A stretch of 64,000 bases of DNA from Glebionis coronaria. Its lineage: Eukaryota; Streptophyta; Magnoliopsida; Asterales; Asteraceae. Below are positions 1 to 10,786 of the stretch, piece after piece. Position 1 is the stretch's first letter. The number at the start of each line of letters is the position of its first letter. Location: the NCBI GenBank assembly GCA_025667525.1, contig CM046882.1:525166618-525230617 (forward strand), written 5' to 3'. The position numbers were made by a program, and so were the translations under genes. Under the pieces are notes generated by a model. The model worked only from the letters and a program-made list of their open reading frames with translations, did not search any database and was not told the DNA's origin.

Positions 1-40
1 TGGGACTGCAGTTCCAGCAGGGACTGTTTGGGAGTATATT

Positions 41-180
41 AATAGTGGGAACTTATTACGAACAGTGGGAAGTTGTATACTAACAGTGGGAACCATGAAC
101 TAACAGGGGGAACCGTGAACTAGCAGTGGGAACACTGCATTGGCAGTGGGAAAACTAAACAAACAGCGGGAACCACAAAT
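41..180 (+). repeat. 20-bp tandem repeat, seven copies, inside Tekay-1 LTR
   Basis: Seven consecutive 20-bp units share the core AACAGTGGGAACC and are in exact 20-bp register from 41 to 180. The same array occurs at 17599-17738 in the 3' LTR. It lies in U3 upstream of the TATA box, where direct repeats in LTRs often act as enhancers; that role is inference. Confidence 0.85.
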
Positions 181-1141
181 TAATTTAATTGGTAAATTGT
201 TTTATAAATGAGTTATATAAAGAAATTAATTATATTATCCATTTTTGGTTATCTAATTACTAAAATTAAATTAATTCTAGCTTTCATTTTTACCCTATTA
301 AAAACTTAGGATTTATAAATAATTTTATTTAAAGATATTAAATTGGAAATATTTCTAAATCAGGAAACTTTCTATGTATGACAGGTTACTATTTTTAGTA
401 AGATCGTAAATATTAGAAATACATATCATACGGTAATCAGAAATACAGGAATACACATATCAGAAATAATACAGAACATTCAGATTTATCAGATTATATA
501 GTATTATAATACAAGGACAGTTTTGAATCAAACTAAGAACAAATAAGAGGCAGTAATTGTAAACAGTTATCAGACGACTTATTTTTCCGTCTATTATTTT
601 CGTAGTATTCGTGAAGTCAGAGCCGATCCTTCAGCTTTCATTCTTATTTCATTACTGGACACGAGGTACGGATTTCCGTTCTTTCAGTAAGGACTTCCTT
701 TTTATGCATGATTAGGATTCCCCGTCTTCAGCCAAATGTTTTCCCCAGTATATGTTTAAGTTTATCAGTAATCATGTTAATAACTAAATAAATTGCCTGA
801 GCATTATATACAAGCACGACCAGCTTATGTACTAGTTACGGAGGTACCGTAACCACGGCACTAGAGGCACCGGTGTCGTGACTCACATGCAGGAGAGTGA
901 TATCCTGCATCGTCCCACTCAGCTCAGCTTGGCCATTTTATCAGTATTTTTAGTGGGGCGTATGGATGCATCCTAGGCTTATATGTGTTACAAGTTATCA
1001 GGGTGAATGTGGCGTGTGCTCTACATCCTTCACATTGGAGCTGATCCCTCCACCCAGCACAGTTATTTAGAGGTCACCCCTCTACAGCATGACGAGGTCA
1101 CCCCTCCAGTTATTCATGCACGGTTGTTACAGCACGTGACC

Positions 1142-1149
1142 TATATAAG
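1142..1149 (+). promoter_or_regulatory. Putative TATA box of the Tekay-1 5' LTR
   Basis: TATATAAG lies about 520 bp before the LTR end and recurs in the 3' LTR near 18675-18683. It is the best core-promoter candidate on the element's sense strand. Confidence 0.5.
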
Positions 1150-1671
1150 CTCTGGCAAATAAAATACAGTAAATGCATGTTTTCAGAATTAATAGTTATA
1201 TTTCAGTATCAGTATATATGAACCAGGTTGCTCAGATTTTATGCAGAGTTCTACCACATGTTACATATCAGTCTTACAGCTTCTGTATTCTATCGCATGT
1301 TTCATTCAGTATATTCTTATCATGCTTTACATCCGTTCACTGAGCGTTATGCTCAGCCGTAGTTCCTTTCATGTTCTAACGGCAGGTACACCAGGATGCT
1401 TTTAGGATTCTAAGAGCATGTACATTTGGATGGAAGCTATCCAGACTTCTTACTCTATGTATTTCTTACATTATTCTGCTTATTTAGACATTGTTCAGTC
1501 CTTTCTTTCATTATTTTATTTTTCATGTTTGGGCTTATGTTTGGATTGCCGATGTTTGATTCCGGTATTTCCTTTATGGTCAGTTAATTTTTAGGACATT
1601 TACCTTATGCTTTGATGACACGCCATAAATACACGTAACGGTCCACTTATCCAAGTGGGGTGTTACAATTA

Positions 1672-1683
1672 TGGTATCAGAGC
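1672..1683 (+). other. Primer-binding site, tRNA-iMet type
   Basis: TGGTATCAGAGC is the standard plant PBS complementary to the 3' end of initiator tRNA-Met. It starts 4 nt after the LTR end at 1667, which fixes the LTR boundary and the plus orientation. Confidence 0.92.
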
Positions 1684-1850
1684 AATAGGTTCGACCTGTA
1701 GGCTCTAAAACTTGACCTGTGACTAGTGGGTAGTCACCAGGAACTTCCCAGATTTTGGCGTTGTTATCTTTCATGTTTCTCATGGATTAGTCAGTCAGTT
1801 TTCTTCATTTATCAGTCAGTTTTCTTAAAGTTTTGACTAAATAAAAGGTT

Positions 1851-2309
1851 GGTACAGAACTGGCCGTACTTAGTCGCATGTGCTTTTTAGCGAGCTTTCG
1901 TTTTGGTGAACTGACCATAGGCGTTCACCCTTGCCGTTCAGATTTTGTATTGGTAAACCGACCATAGGCGTTTATCCTTACCCATAACAGATTCAGGTTT
2001 TCAGTCAAATATTACTTGGTGAACCAGCCATAAACGTTCACCATTTCTCAAGTCAAATTTCATGCTTTTCAGTCAAATGATGTTTTGTGAACCGATCCAC
2101 AGTTGTTCATTTTTGTCATATCAGGACATTTCATAAATTTTGACAAATATAGATTGGACTACAGCCATCCATATTTAGTCCGGGATTATAAATTTATATA
2201 CATGACAGTTCTCAGAAAATTTCGACCAGTATGGATCAAACCAGAATAGCCCATACTTAGTCTCATGTTTTCTTCTTTGAATTCTGTGGATTGAACCATA
2301 GCCGTCCGC
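1851..2309 (+). repeat. Array of degenerate hairpin-forming units in Tekay-1 leader
   Basis: About eight units of 20-38 nt each have complementary arms around a core resembling GACCATAGGCG. Clear units lie at 1905-1929 (arms GGTGAAC/GTTCACC), 1952-1977 (GGTAAAC/GTTTATCC), 2018-2042 (GGTGAAC/GTTCACC), 2087-2110, 2156-2181 (GGACT/AGTCC), 2225-2262 (AGTATGG/CCATACT) and 2286-2309. A weaker unit is at 1851-1871. The arms change between units yet stay complementary, so pairing seems to be kept rather than sequence. Confidence 0.65.
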
Positions 2310-2730
2310 ATCAGTTGATGTTGAACCTCAGTCGATTATACTTTTATGATCTTGTAGCAATCAAAATTTCAAACCCTCACGTTGATTTCATATACATGAT
2401 GATTCAGTTTCATGTCTCCTTACGAGGATTTTGTTTTCAGCAAAATAATGATGTTTTCATGTTAAGATACACAAGAACTTCAGTAAAACCCGCTTCCTTG
2501 ATAAATCATGATTAACCTTCATTAATCATGTTTCATGCTGACCACTGTTGGGACTTGATTATGTCATACTTTTCAGCCTCGATACAACCAGCAGTAAGTC
2601 GACGTATGAATTGTCAGCCTATCATGTTACTTATTTCAGGTTTGTTATTACCGTTTAAATCAATTTATTTCTTTGATCATGTCAGACAAGCGACACCAGT
2701 ATCGATCATCCCATAAAATTTCCACCAGCT

Positions 2731-2900
2731 CCATGTATAGTATTCCATATGTACCCATGTACAGTGTCTCAGTTATACTCCATGTACACTATTCCATGAG
2801 TACTCCACATATAGTGTCTCAGATATGCTTCATGTGCAGTATTCACTTTGTACTTCATGTACAGTAGTCCAGGTGTACTCCAAGTACCCTACTCCAGGGA
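2731..2900 (+). repeat. 25-bp minisatellite, about seven diverged units
   Basis: Units of 24-26 bp start CCATGTACAGT or a variant and end in a TGTACT-like triplet cluster. Successive units begin near 2731, 2755, 2780, 2805, 2831, 2856 and 2880. Units differ at several positions, so the array is not recent. Confidence 0.75.
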
Positions 2901-3812
2901 TATTGCTAATCGACCCTCAGTTATCTCAGGCGTTTCCATTTGTCGATACTCTACCGGATGCTGATGCTGCTCGTGAGTTGAAGATTTTATCAGATACGGA
3001 TGCTGCTAACATTTTAAAGACCTCACCAATGCTGTTGTTGCTGATGCTGATGCTGATGCTTTGGAGATTTCCCAAGATGCTATTTCTGTTCATACCATGA
3101 AGACTCTACAGAACAAGGACGAAAACCTATAAATTTGAAATTTCTGACGAGAATATACTTCTACCATCTCACACTACCATTTGATTCCAGGCTTTTACTT
3201 CTCAGCTAAATGTCACACTTCACTCAACTAACCGTTCATTCAGAAGAGTGAGAACCGGAACCCAGCCGGCCACTCAGCAGAAATAATTACATGAATCACG
3301 GTCATGATAACGACCGTCAGGAAAGTGTCAGGAAAAGCACTAGTGACAACCATCGTACTTATAATTAATCAGTCAGTAACCATCGGAACTCCGTAACGGA
3401 CGTGACCAGAAATACAAAGGTCAGTAGCCTAACCGGTCCGCCAATCCTAACCGTTACCAAAATTTTCAGCCTTGTTCGAATTCATCCAAGAAATCAGTCA
3501 AGACATAAGTCTCGGGTATCATTTCGGAAGACCTTTCAGGACCCCAGTTACGATACACGTCATACGAATCTTTTATAAAAATACGAGTCAGAACTCATAA
3601 CTCCAGTATGTTTCTAAACCAGGCCTCAGAAATTCAGGGTACCCTTCAGAAAGGGGCATACCCGTTCTATTATGCCACGCATGAATCAGATCATTAAAAT
3701 TCAGTCACCACACTAGATTATTATTCAGATTAAACACACGGTAATCATTATGTGAGGTTACAGACGAACACACTTAGTGAAAAGTCGCCATGATCACTTC
3801 AAGTATTCCTAT

Positions 3813-3817
3813 GTCAG
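3813..3817. repeat. Target-site duplication of Athila-1, left copy
   Basis: GTCAG flanks the left LTR and recurs at 14087-14091 just beyond the right LTR. A 5-bp duplication is standard for LTR retrotransposon integrases and fixes both ends of Athila-1. Confidence 0.95.
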
Positions 3818-6263
3818 TAATAATTCGTTTTTAGTCTAGTTGTCTTCTCAGCTCGATTCGAATTGATATAACGTTTTCTAGCAAAGACTTAATTGTTCTT
3901 GGTTGTAAAAATCTTGATTGGTAATCTAGTTCTACTTGGCACGAAAAAGCATGTAAAAAGGTAAAAATATTAATCTCTACATAATACGTACTACGCTAAA
4001 ACACGTTGCACATACGACATTTAATCGCACAAAATCGTAAAAATGTAAAATACAATTTTATATTACAAAATTAAATTGCAAAATGTAACATACAAAACTA
4101 TTTCTATTTTTTTATCTAACATATAGATTTTATGAAAATGAAGATACAAAGTAAATTGAAACTAAAATTCTGTTCAAATTTAACTCTTTTACTAAATCAA
4201 ATGAAGAAAAGCCCAACAACTAAGCTGGCCCAAAAACTTAACAAATCCAGTAGCTAGTTAACTACTCCAAATTTAAGAAATACAAAAAAATTCAAACAAC
4301 CCAACAAGTATTACTAAGGCCCATCTTTCCACTAGCCTAACAATTTAAATGCAACTAGCATGTCTAATCAGTCCAAACACGAGTAACTGACATTCAGGAA
4401 TGTAAAGAAAGCTTAATTCGAGAATCAAAGTACAGTAAAGAAGCAAGTATCAAAAACATTAAAAAGCAGGAAACCAAGTACACTCTAAGAAACAGATAGC
4501 TAACTAAGAGTTGCACTACAAACAATTCAGTAGCAGATTAACCTATAATTTGCAGAAAAGAAAACGTGCTTAACCATTACATCCGAAGCCTAGTCCGTTG
4601 AGACGAGAAACGCGGCGCTGAGCCGGTTTAAAACAAACAACGCCTCAAGTACGACTACTAATCTGCACTGAAACTGACATCAAATACCTGCACAAATGAC
4701 ATGAAAAGAAAACCGCACTTCTGGACTAAAACTTTGAGCTGAACTGTATCAGTTTATGACTAATAGTACAGCCTAAACGGAATCGGATACTTTCAGACTT
4801 AACTACAAAACTCGAGTAAAATCTATTTGAATTAAAAGACTTTTAAACTGAAATCACAATCTGTCAAATTGATCAAACTAAAGAATATTAAATCTATAGA
4901 AATCATTTAAAAGAACTCACAAAAATCTAAATGAAAGAAGTAAACCTAAAATAAGCTCAAAATAAGCTGATGAACACTTATAAGCTACTTAAGCTGTAAA
5001 ACTCAAACAACTATTAGAAAAAGCTTTTGAATCCTAAAATCAAAACTAAACTCAAACTGATTATATTCAATTAAGCAAACTGAAACTCAGTTAACTGTAT
5101 CAACATATTCTATCAATATCTCAATCACTTGATTATCCTATCAAATCTGAAATCAAGTTATTACCTGAACAAACAAAAGAAAATAGCAACCTGTAACTAG
5201 ACGCTATATATCGTGAACAGTGACTCAACATCACAATGACTAGTTAAACCTATCAAGTAAACAAAGACCCTCGATGTACAGTAGAATTAAAGCAGTAAAA
5301 TAGACAAAGATAAAGATTGAGAAAACAAGATTTCTTTGTTGTATCAAAAACAGAAAAGAAGTTATTAAAGGAACTAGAAGCTTTCATTAATGGTGGTAAA
5401 GAAAAACGGTTACAAACTGAAAAACGAATCAGTTACAAACTTTTAACAGAAAACTGAAAGAAAACCTAACTACTAACTAATTACACCTAATAACTATGTG
5501 TAAACTACCCTAAGCTAACCATTTTCTAATGAGGTCTTCATCTCCTTTATATAGGCGTCGAGGGAAGACTGATGACGTGGTCTATCCCAATCAAATATGG
5601 ACACGTGTAAATACGAGGTTTACACTCTTCGTTCTTCATCTTCAACTGAATTGGGGGTTTCTTAATCTTCGCGTCTTGATCTAATTGATTTGTACCCTTA
5701 TGTAGAGGAGAATGAGAGGATAATTTTTGTAGTTGTAATCTTCTTCTGAATCTTCATGATTCGTCCTCAATAATTGATTGCAGGTTTGGGAGGATAGAAA
5801 AGATATAACCGCCTTTGATCTTTCTCTCTCTTCTTTGAGAAGACGAAGACGCGTTTGATGTGTGTTAAGTTGACCGGTCTTGGTCTTTTTGACCAAGTTA
5901 AGTAAATATTTTCTCTCTATTTTCCTTTTGGTCCTTAATCTTCTCATTTCTTTTCAAAATGGTTATAAGACTTTGAAGCACATTTCTTTCATCCTTTGAA
6001 TTGTTAAAAGTGCAACTTAAGTCCTCGATCTTTGGAAGTTTGGCAAATAAAATCCTTGAATCATCTTTTCGTCTTTTTCTTCGTCTTTTGATCAAATAAG
6101 TCGTTGAAAGCTCGTGTTTGTCTCAAATGTACCTATATTACCTGAAAATACACAAACACCAAATACACGCGTAATTCTGATAATTAACAGTTTAATATAA
6201 TGTATTTGACTGTGTTTTGAATGGTTTTAGGATCATTATTGATGAGTGTTTTCACACTTATCA
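3818..6263 (-). repeat. 3' LTR of Athila-1
   Basis: 2446 bp, the same length as the right LTR and offset by exactly 7823 bp. On the sense strand it begins TGATAAGTG and ends ATTATTA, so its 3' terminus is TA rather than the usual CA; the TSD proves this boundary. Small overlapping minus-strand ORFs near 5681-6095 lie in U3 and recur in the other LTR; I give them no function. Confidence 0.95.
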
Positions 6264-6276
6264 ACTCCCCTCCACT
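6264..6276 (-). other. Polypurine tract of Athila-1
   Basis: On the sense strand AGTGGAGGGGAGT directly abuts the 3' LTR start TGATAAG. This is the expected site for plus-strand DNA priming and confirms the minus orientation. Confidence 0.9.
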
Positions 6277-8428
6277 TGACCATTGCCATGTCCTCATGCA
6301 ATGCAGCATTTTAAAGCTCTAAAGTTACACTTTTCTCATAATTAACCAACCTTGGCCATTTTATGATTTAATAACTATACTATGCTATATGATGAATGGT
6401 TTTGAATATTTACAATGCAATGCAAAAGTATCAATTCTATTTATATATTTTTGATTTTTATTGAAATGGTTTTGATGGAAATAACTCATAAAGAAATCAA
6501 TGACTTGAATTAGGGCTTGGGTACCATGGACATTTATCACCCTCAAGTTTCACTTTCCCCATACCAAGCTAGTAAATGGGATCATTGCATTCACAAGTAA
6601 AAAGTGCATCAACTTATTCATGACAATTAAATGTGGAACCGGTTATTATTTGAGCAAATTGCTTGTGGGCAAATTTGTCATTATTCAAGTGTGAAATATA
6701 AGAAGTGTAAAATCCAAAAATAAGGAAGCACGGTTTTAATCCTAAGTAATCTTCTCATCCATTACTTGAAAAACCGCTCACAATTAACACAAGTCCGTAT
6801 CAAGAATAATAAGTCATTCGCCTTATGTGTAAAATCCTCATGTCATGCTTTCATAAGTAACTACACACTCGCTAAGGAAAGAAAAATAAAACTCACGCAA
6901 TAATTTACATCCGCATCTTTTTGAGATTTTGGATCTTCAACCCCGCAACCCGTCAAGGTAATATTGGATTGGAGCAATCTATTGAATCCCCGCAACCCGT
7001 CAAGGTAATATTGGAACTCAATAGTCACTATAATTAACACCACACTGTCCCTCTTGGGAGTCTTGCATTATTTTTTTTCTTTTTCTTTTTTTTTTTTTCT
7101 AGCCACTCATTTTTTTTCATAAGCCGCTCTTATTTTTCTTTATTCCTCACCAAGAAATTTGCAAAGAAGAAAAGGAAAAACACCCGCTAAATATGGAGCA
7201 TGACACAAGTCTAGTACACATAAAACGTGCTAACTTAGAATCTTAAGACGTACTCATATCAACCATAAATGATTAGCCAAAAATGCATAAGAGATTACGA
7301 ACCAATTAAAACCGTACTTGATTATTTATTAACAATTATATACATGCGAAGAAAATAGAGATAAAGAAGAGAAGGGTTTAGCCACAAGTAATTGCCATGA
7401 AGTCTATCTAGCCCTTTTACACTTGCTTCAACTCTATCATTTCCCATTCTCCACAAATTTAAAATTTCAAAGAATGAAATTGGTGGAAGCTTAGCCTAAT
7501 AGACCAATGAAGGACTACATGGTTAAGGATACTAGCTAGAGAGTGCTAAAATAAGCAAACTCGGGTTGAGTCAAAATATCCATGGCGGGCCTAATATGTC
7601 AAAGAAGTCTAAACTCGTTAAAACCATGTTTTATTCATTTTTCCTTTTATATTTTTGATGAAAAACAAAAGAAGAAATATATACAATGCAAATGTGTTAT
7701 GCAAAATGAAAAATGATTGATGCAAAAATCATGAATGCATATTTTTGTTGGCCAAAGTAGATCAAAAATTTGAAAAATGTTCGAAAAATTAGTTTTCCCA
7801 ATTTATCATGAAGTTAAGGCAATGGTCTAGGTAAGGTCACTTCGATAGAAGTCTCCCCTACACTTAAGATAAACATTGTCCTCAATGTTTAAGAGTATTG
7901 GAGTGAACTCCCCTACACTTATGACATTGATAACCTTGCTTAACCCAAGTTAAGGAAGAGACAACTAAAGGGTATTCATTTTAAGCACAAGTGTTTAATA
8001 TCACAATAGCAAAAACTAATCGAAGTGAACCAGATACACGGGCCTCCTCCATAAGCTCCAAGTATGAAATGTGAGAGAGCAACCCTTGAAACAAACACCA
8101 AAAGACGAAGAAAGGCACCCCTCCACTTCAACTCTACTATAACATCCTGTTAATTAAACCTAACCTATTGAAAATCTACTCTACGTTTTCTAACCTAGTT
8201 ATTCAATGCTTGAGTTTTTTTAACCCTAAGTCGCTAGCTCGACTCGGCCCCGAATTAAGTTGTCCTTGGGGAAACCATCATGGAGAATAAAGAATATCCA
8301 CTTTGAAGCACATCTCACATGATACACTCAAACTTAGCACGTTGCCATTTACTATAAGAGTTACCAAATCTGCCTCGATAAATGGAACGGTCCAACGTGT
8401 CTCAAGTTTGTCCAACATACAAAATCTC
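6277..8428 (-). mobile_element. Athila-1 3' untranslated segment
   Basis: About 2.1 kb without a credible ORF separates the coding region from the PPT. It includes a 28-bp direct repeat (6941-6968 and 6988-7015, starting CCCCGCAACCCGTCAAGG), and a T-rich tract around 7068-7130. A short frame near 8278-8469 may be a worn integrase C-terminus (a KLETRWTVPF-like stretch), but the match is weak. Long 3' untranslated segments are common in Athila elements. Confidence 0.65.
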
Positions 8429-10786
8429 TCAAATAGGAAGCACTCCAGGATCAAATACAAAGTTTCCATCTCTACATTCGAACAACTCCAAAATAGGTAG
8501 CATCACCAAAGTAAGCTCATACAAGAAGCGCATATCAATCGAAGGCACACTCTTAAGTGAAGTAGATGAAAACCAATTTTTCGCAAATATACGTATCCCA
8601 GGATCAAAAACCTTTCCCTTCATGGGAAAATAAGAAGATGAGCTCATATCAACCATATAAGATTCCCCCTTAGTGATCAAAGCATCATGAGAATATGAAG
8701 ATGTAGGTATCAAAACATTCATAACAAGTATATCCATATTAGGCTCATCATCATCAAAAGGTGGGTAATCTTCCATAGAAGGCATAGAATAAGGAGGATC
8801 AAGATGAATAGTGTCTTGTGAAGAAGGTGTAATCTCTATGTTCCCAAAAAGCAAATTCTCACTAAGACGAATCTCCTCTTCCCAATTAGAATCACTATCA
8901 TCAACCTCAATATCAATATTAGCAAGATAAGCCTCTATGGTGTCATCAATATCCATATGAGAATCCATATCAAAGGTTTTGGGTTCTAAAGGTGCCATAG
9001 GTGAAAAAGGATCAATCTCTAAGAGTATAGGATCTTCATCAATAACCAACTTCAAGGGTGGGAGGGTGGGAATAGAAGGCTCAAAAGAAGGTGTATTGAG
9101 AGAATCACTCAAAGGGATGATATCATCATGAAAGTCAATAGGTGCAACCTCAAAAACCGGTGAAGAAATGTCAATGAAAGGTTCTTCTTCTATGGACTCA
9201 TCATTATGGTTTTCATTCAAAGCTTCAATCGAAGAGATAAGATTATAGACGTTTGATAAAACCTCACGAATATGAACATCTTCTACTTCTTCTATATGAT
9301 CAACATCATCATCCAAATTAGGAAGGTCATCTTGACATGAAAAGTCCTCGGATAATATATCATAAGATGCCTCACTAGAATCACAATCATCATCCTCTAT
9401 ATCTTGCATAAACTCTTCCTCAATCTCATTATCCCTTTCTTTGAATAATTCATCAAGATCAAAATCACCAAAATCACTAGTAGTAGCATGAAGGTCAACA
9501 TGTGATGAAATCTCAATGTGATCATGAGGAGAAGAGGTATCAATACAAAGCTCATCAAATGGTTCAATGGAAATACCCTCAAACTCTCTTTGGATTGGGA
9601 TAAGGTTCTCAACACTAGAAGCGGTTAATTCTTCTAAATTGGTGTTTGTATTAGTGCTAAGAAGCTCGTCCCCCATGGTTAAAGAGTCGGTGGGTTCCAC
9701 GTGAGGTAAAGGTGATGAAGGTGTGTCATAATTAAGTGTAATACAACTCGAAGGTTCCTCAGCATCTTCATCTAATAATGGATCAGGCCTACGAGTAAAA
9801 GTAGTCATGTAATGCCCGTCTTCCTCGATTATAAGAGTCTTAAGGAATAAATCATTTGAATATTTCCTGAGGCGACAAGAAAATTTGTTCAACGATTCAC
9901 GATACAAATCACCGAATTCCTTGTAATCATATTGCCGAGACTCAATTTCCTTTTCCTCAGTAGAGTTAATTAATTCCTTTAACAATTGATGCGTGTCTTT
10001 CATTTCCTTGTAGCTCATGTTTTTCATACCATCAAGCATCTTATAAACGTCATCGTACAACTTGTCATTTCTCTCGAGTGAAGAATGAAACTTCTTGACA
10101 TTATCAAGGACATAGGATGGCGGATCCCTTGGTCTACAATCATAACCATAATGGGGTGCGTTCCCACAAAACTCACATGAATAAGTCGAAGAATATGGTG
10201 GAGGTGGATTTCCATAATTAGGTGGATTATAGTTTTGAAAAGAGTCATGATTATGAAAATTCTCATGATTGTAACCTTGAAAATTCCCTTCATTTTGAAA
10301 ACCCTCATAATGTGAAAATCCTTGATTTTGAAAAGTATCTTGATTATAGCATGGAAAATTTTCATCATTATTTTGAAAGCCTTCATTGTTTGAAAATCCT
10401 TGATTATGAAAGGTTTCTTGATTATAGCCTTGAAAATTATTATCATTTTGAAAACCTTCATAATTGGAAAATCCTTGGTTTTGGTATGGCACATTAAAGG
10501 TTTGATCATGAAATGATGGTGGAGGTTGTGATGAAAAACCGGAATATCCCATATAGTCATTACAAGTGTAGTCCATTTGAGTGTTAGGTTGAAAATTAGG
10601 GTTCTCGGTTCCATTGTAAGCATATCCCTCCCCATAATAACCATTATTTTGATCACATAAATAAGTATCGTGTGGACCTCCACAAGTCGAACAAGGCGAA
10701 TAATTAGCGTTGGTGGATCGTTGTTGCAAAATCTCCAACATGGAACGAGTATCCATGTTTAACAAGGTGGCCGAATGTATATACAA
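8429..10786 (-). CDS. Athila-1 ORF: capsid-less gag-derived protein, Asn/Gln-rich repeats plus acidic tail
   Basis: An uninterrupted 785-codon frame. Residues 11-22 (MDTRSMLEILQQ) match the start of Athila-2 gag (RPMIEILQ). Only about ten residues later comes a CX2CX3HX4C knuckle (C32, C35, H39, C44) equivalent to C307-C319 of Athila-2 gag, so roughly 250 residues carrying the capsid domain are missing. Residues about 101-192 hold Asn/Gln/Gly/Phe/Tyr repeats built on NQGFSNYEGFQN, followed by a classical CX2CX4HX4C knuckle (C204, C207, H212, C217). From about 330 to 740 the chain is Asp/Glu/Ser/Pro-rich and shares a PLPHVE motif and a NWEEEIRLSENLL-like motif with the protease-RT linker of Athila-2. 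Methionine 11 (coordinate 10756) is an alternative start. No enzyme motif is present. Nucleic-acid binding is likely from the knuckles; its role is unknown. Confidence 0.85.
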   Translation of the reverse strand: MYIHSATLLNMDTRSMLEILQQRSTNANYSPCSTCGGPHDTYLCDQNNGYYGEGYAYNGTENPNFQPNTQMDYTCNDYMGYSGFSSQPPPSFHDQTFNVPYQNQGFSNYEGFQNDNNFQGYNQETFHNQGFSNNEGFQNNDENFPCYNQDTFQNQGFSHYEGFQNEGNFQGYNHENFHNHDSFQNYNPPNYGNPPPPYSSTYSCEFCGNAPHYGYDCRPRDPPSYVLDNVKKFHSSLERNDKLYDDVYKMLDGMKNMSYKEMKDTHQLLKELINSTEEKEIESRQYDYKEFGDLYRESLNKFSCRLRKYSNDLFLKTLIIEEDGHYMTTFTRRPDPLLDEDAEEPSSCITLNYDTPSSPLPHVEPTDSLTMGDELLSTNTNTNLEELTASSVENLIPIQREFEGISIEPFDELCIDTSSPHDHIEISSHVDLHATTSDFGDFDLDELFKERDNEIEEEFMQDIEDDDCDSSEASYDILSEDFSCQDDLPNLDDDVDHIEEVEDVHIREVLSNVYNLISSIEALNENHNDESIEEEPFIDISSPVFEVAPIDFHDDIIPLSDSLNTPSFEPSIPTLPPLKLVIDEDPILLEIDPFSPMAPLEPKTFDMDSHMDIDDTIEAYLANIDIEVDDSDSNWEEEIRLSENLLFGNIEITPSSQDTIHLDPPYSMPSMEDYPPFDDDEPNMDILVMNVLIPTSSYSHDALITKGESYMVDMSSSSYFPMKGKVFDPGIRIFAKNWFSSTSLKSVPSIDMRFLYELTLVMLPILELFECRDGNFVFDPGVLPI
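10245..10490 (-). repeat. In-frame ~78-bp tandem repeat encoding NQGF-type units
   Basis: Three good copies and one partial copy of a 75-81 bp unit lie in the Athila-1 ORF. Each encodes an NQGFSNYEGFQN-like block followed by NFQGYNQETF or a close variant. The product is low-complexity and prion-like in composition. Athila-2 has a shorter array of the same kind at about 21720-21890. Confidence 0.85.

Larger units (their letters stand above)
1..1667 (+). mobile_element. 5' LTR (3' part only) of Tekay-like Ty3 element Tekay-1
   Basis: This stretch repeats 17559-19201 almost base for base and ends TGTTACA just before a tRNA-iMet primer-binding site, so it is the upstream LTR of a plus-strand element. 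The window edge removes about the first 970 bp, judging from the 3' copy. By eye the two copies differ at roughly 17 positions plus a 24-bp segment (about 1083-1106) present only here, which duplicates a short GAGGTCACCCCTC motif. That is about 1% divergence, clearly older than the Athila-1 insertion inside the element. Assignment to Tekay/Del rests on the TGTAAAACCC...TGTTACA ends, the polypurine tract and a pol relic. Confidence 0.9.
1668..3817 (+). mobile_element. Tekay-1 internal region, 5' segment (no recognisable gag)
   Basis: This segment runs from the LTR to the Athila-1 insertion point and begins with the primer-binding site. Only short, stop-rich frames are present and I recognise no gag motif. 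It holds an array of hairpin units (1851-2309), a 25-bp minisatellite (2731-2900) and a short GCTGAT trinucleotide-like run near 3030-3060. Together with 14092-16588 the internal region is only about 4.65 kb, so Tekay-1 looks like a non-autonomous or heavily decayed derivative. Confidence 0.7.

Noticed and set aside
1580..1783. Minus-strand ORF at the LTR/PBS junction, also seen as the tail of the Athila-2 pol frame
   Set aside because: It is antisense LTR sequence; the same residues appear at 19114-19201 only because both are copies of the Tekay-1 LTR end.
5681..6095. Overlapping minus-strand ORFs in the Athila-1 LTR (repeated at 13504-13918)
   Set aside because: They lie in U3 upstream of the TATA box, show no family motif, and are identical in both LTRs only because the LTRs are nearly identical.
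10222..10497. Plus-strand ORF opposite the NQGF repeats
   Set aside because: Shadow of the repetitive minus-strand coding sequence.
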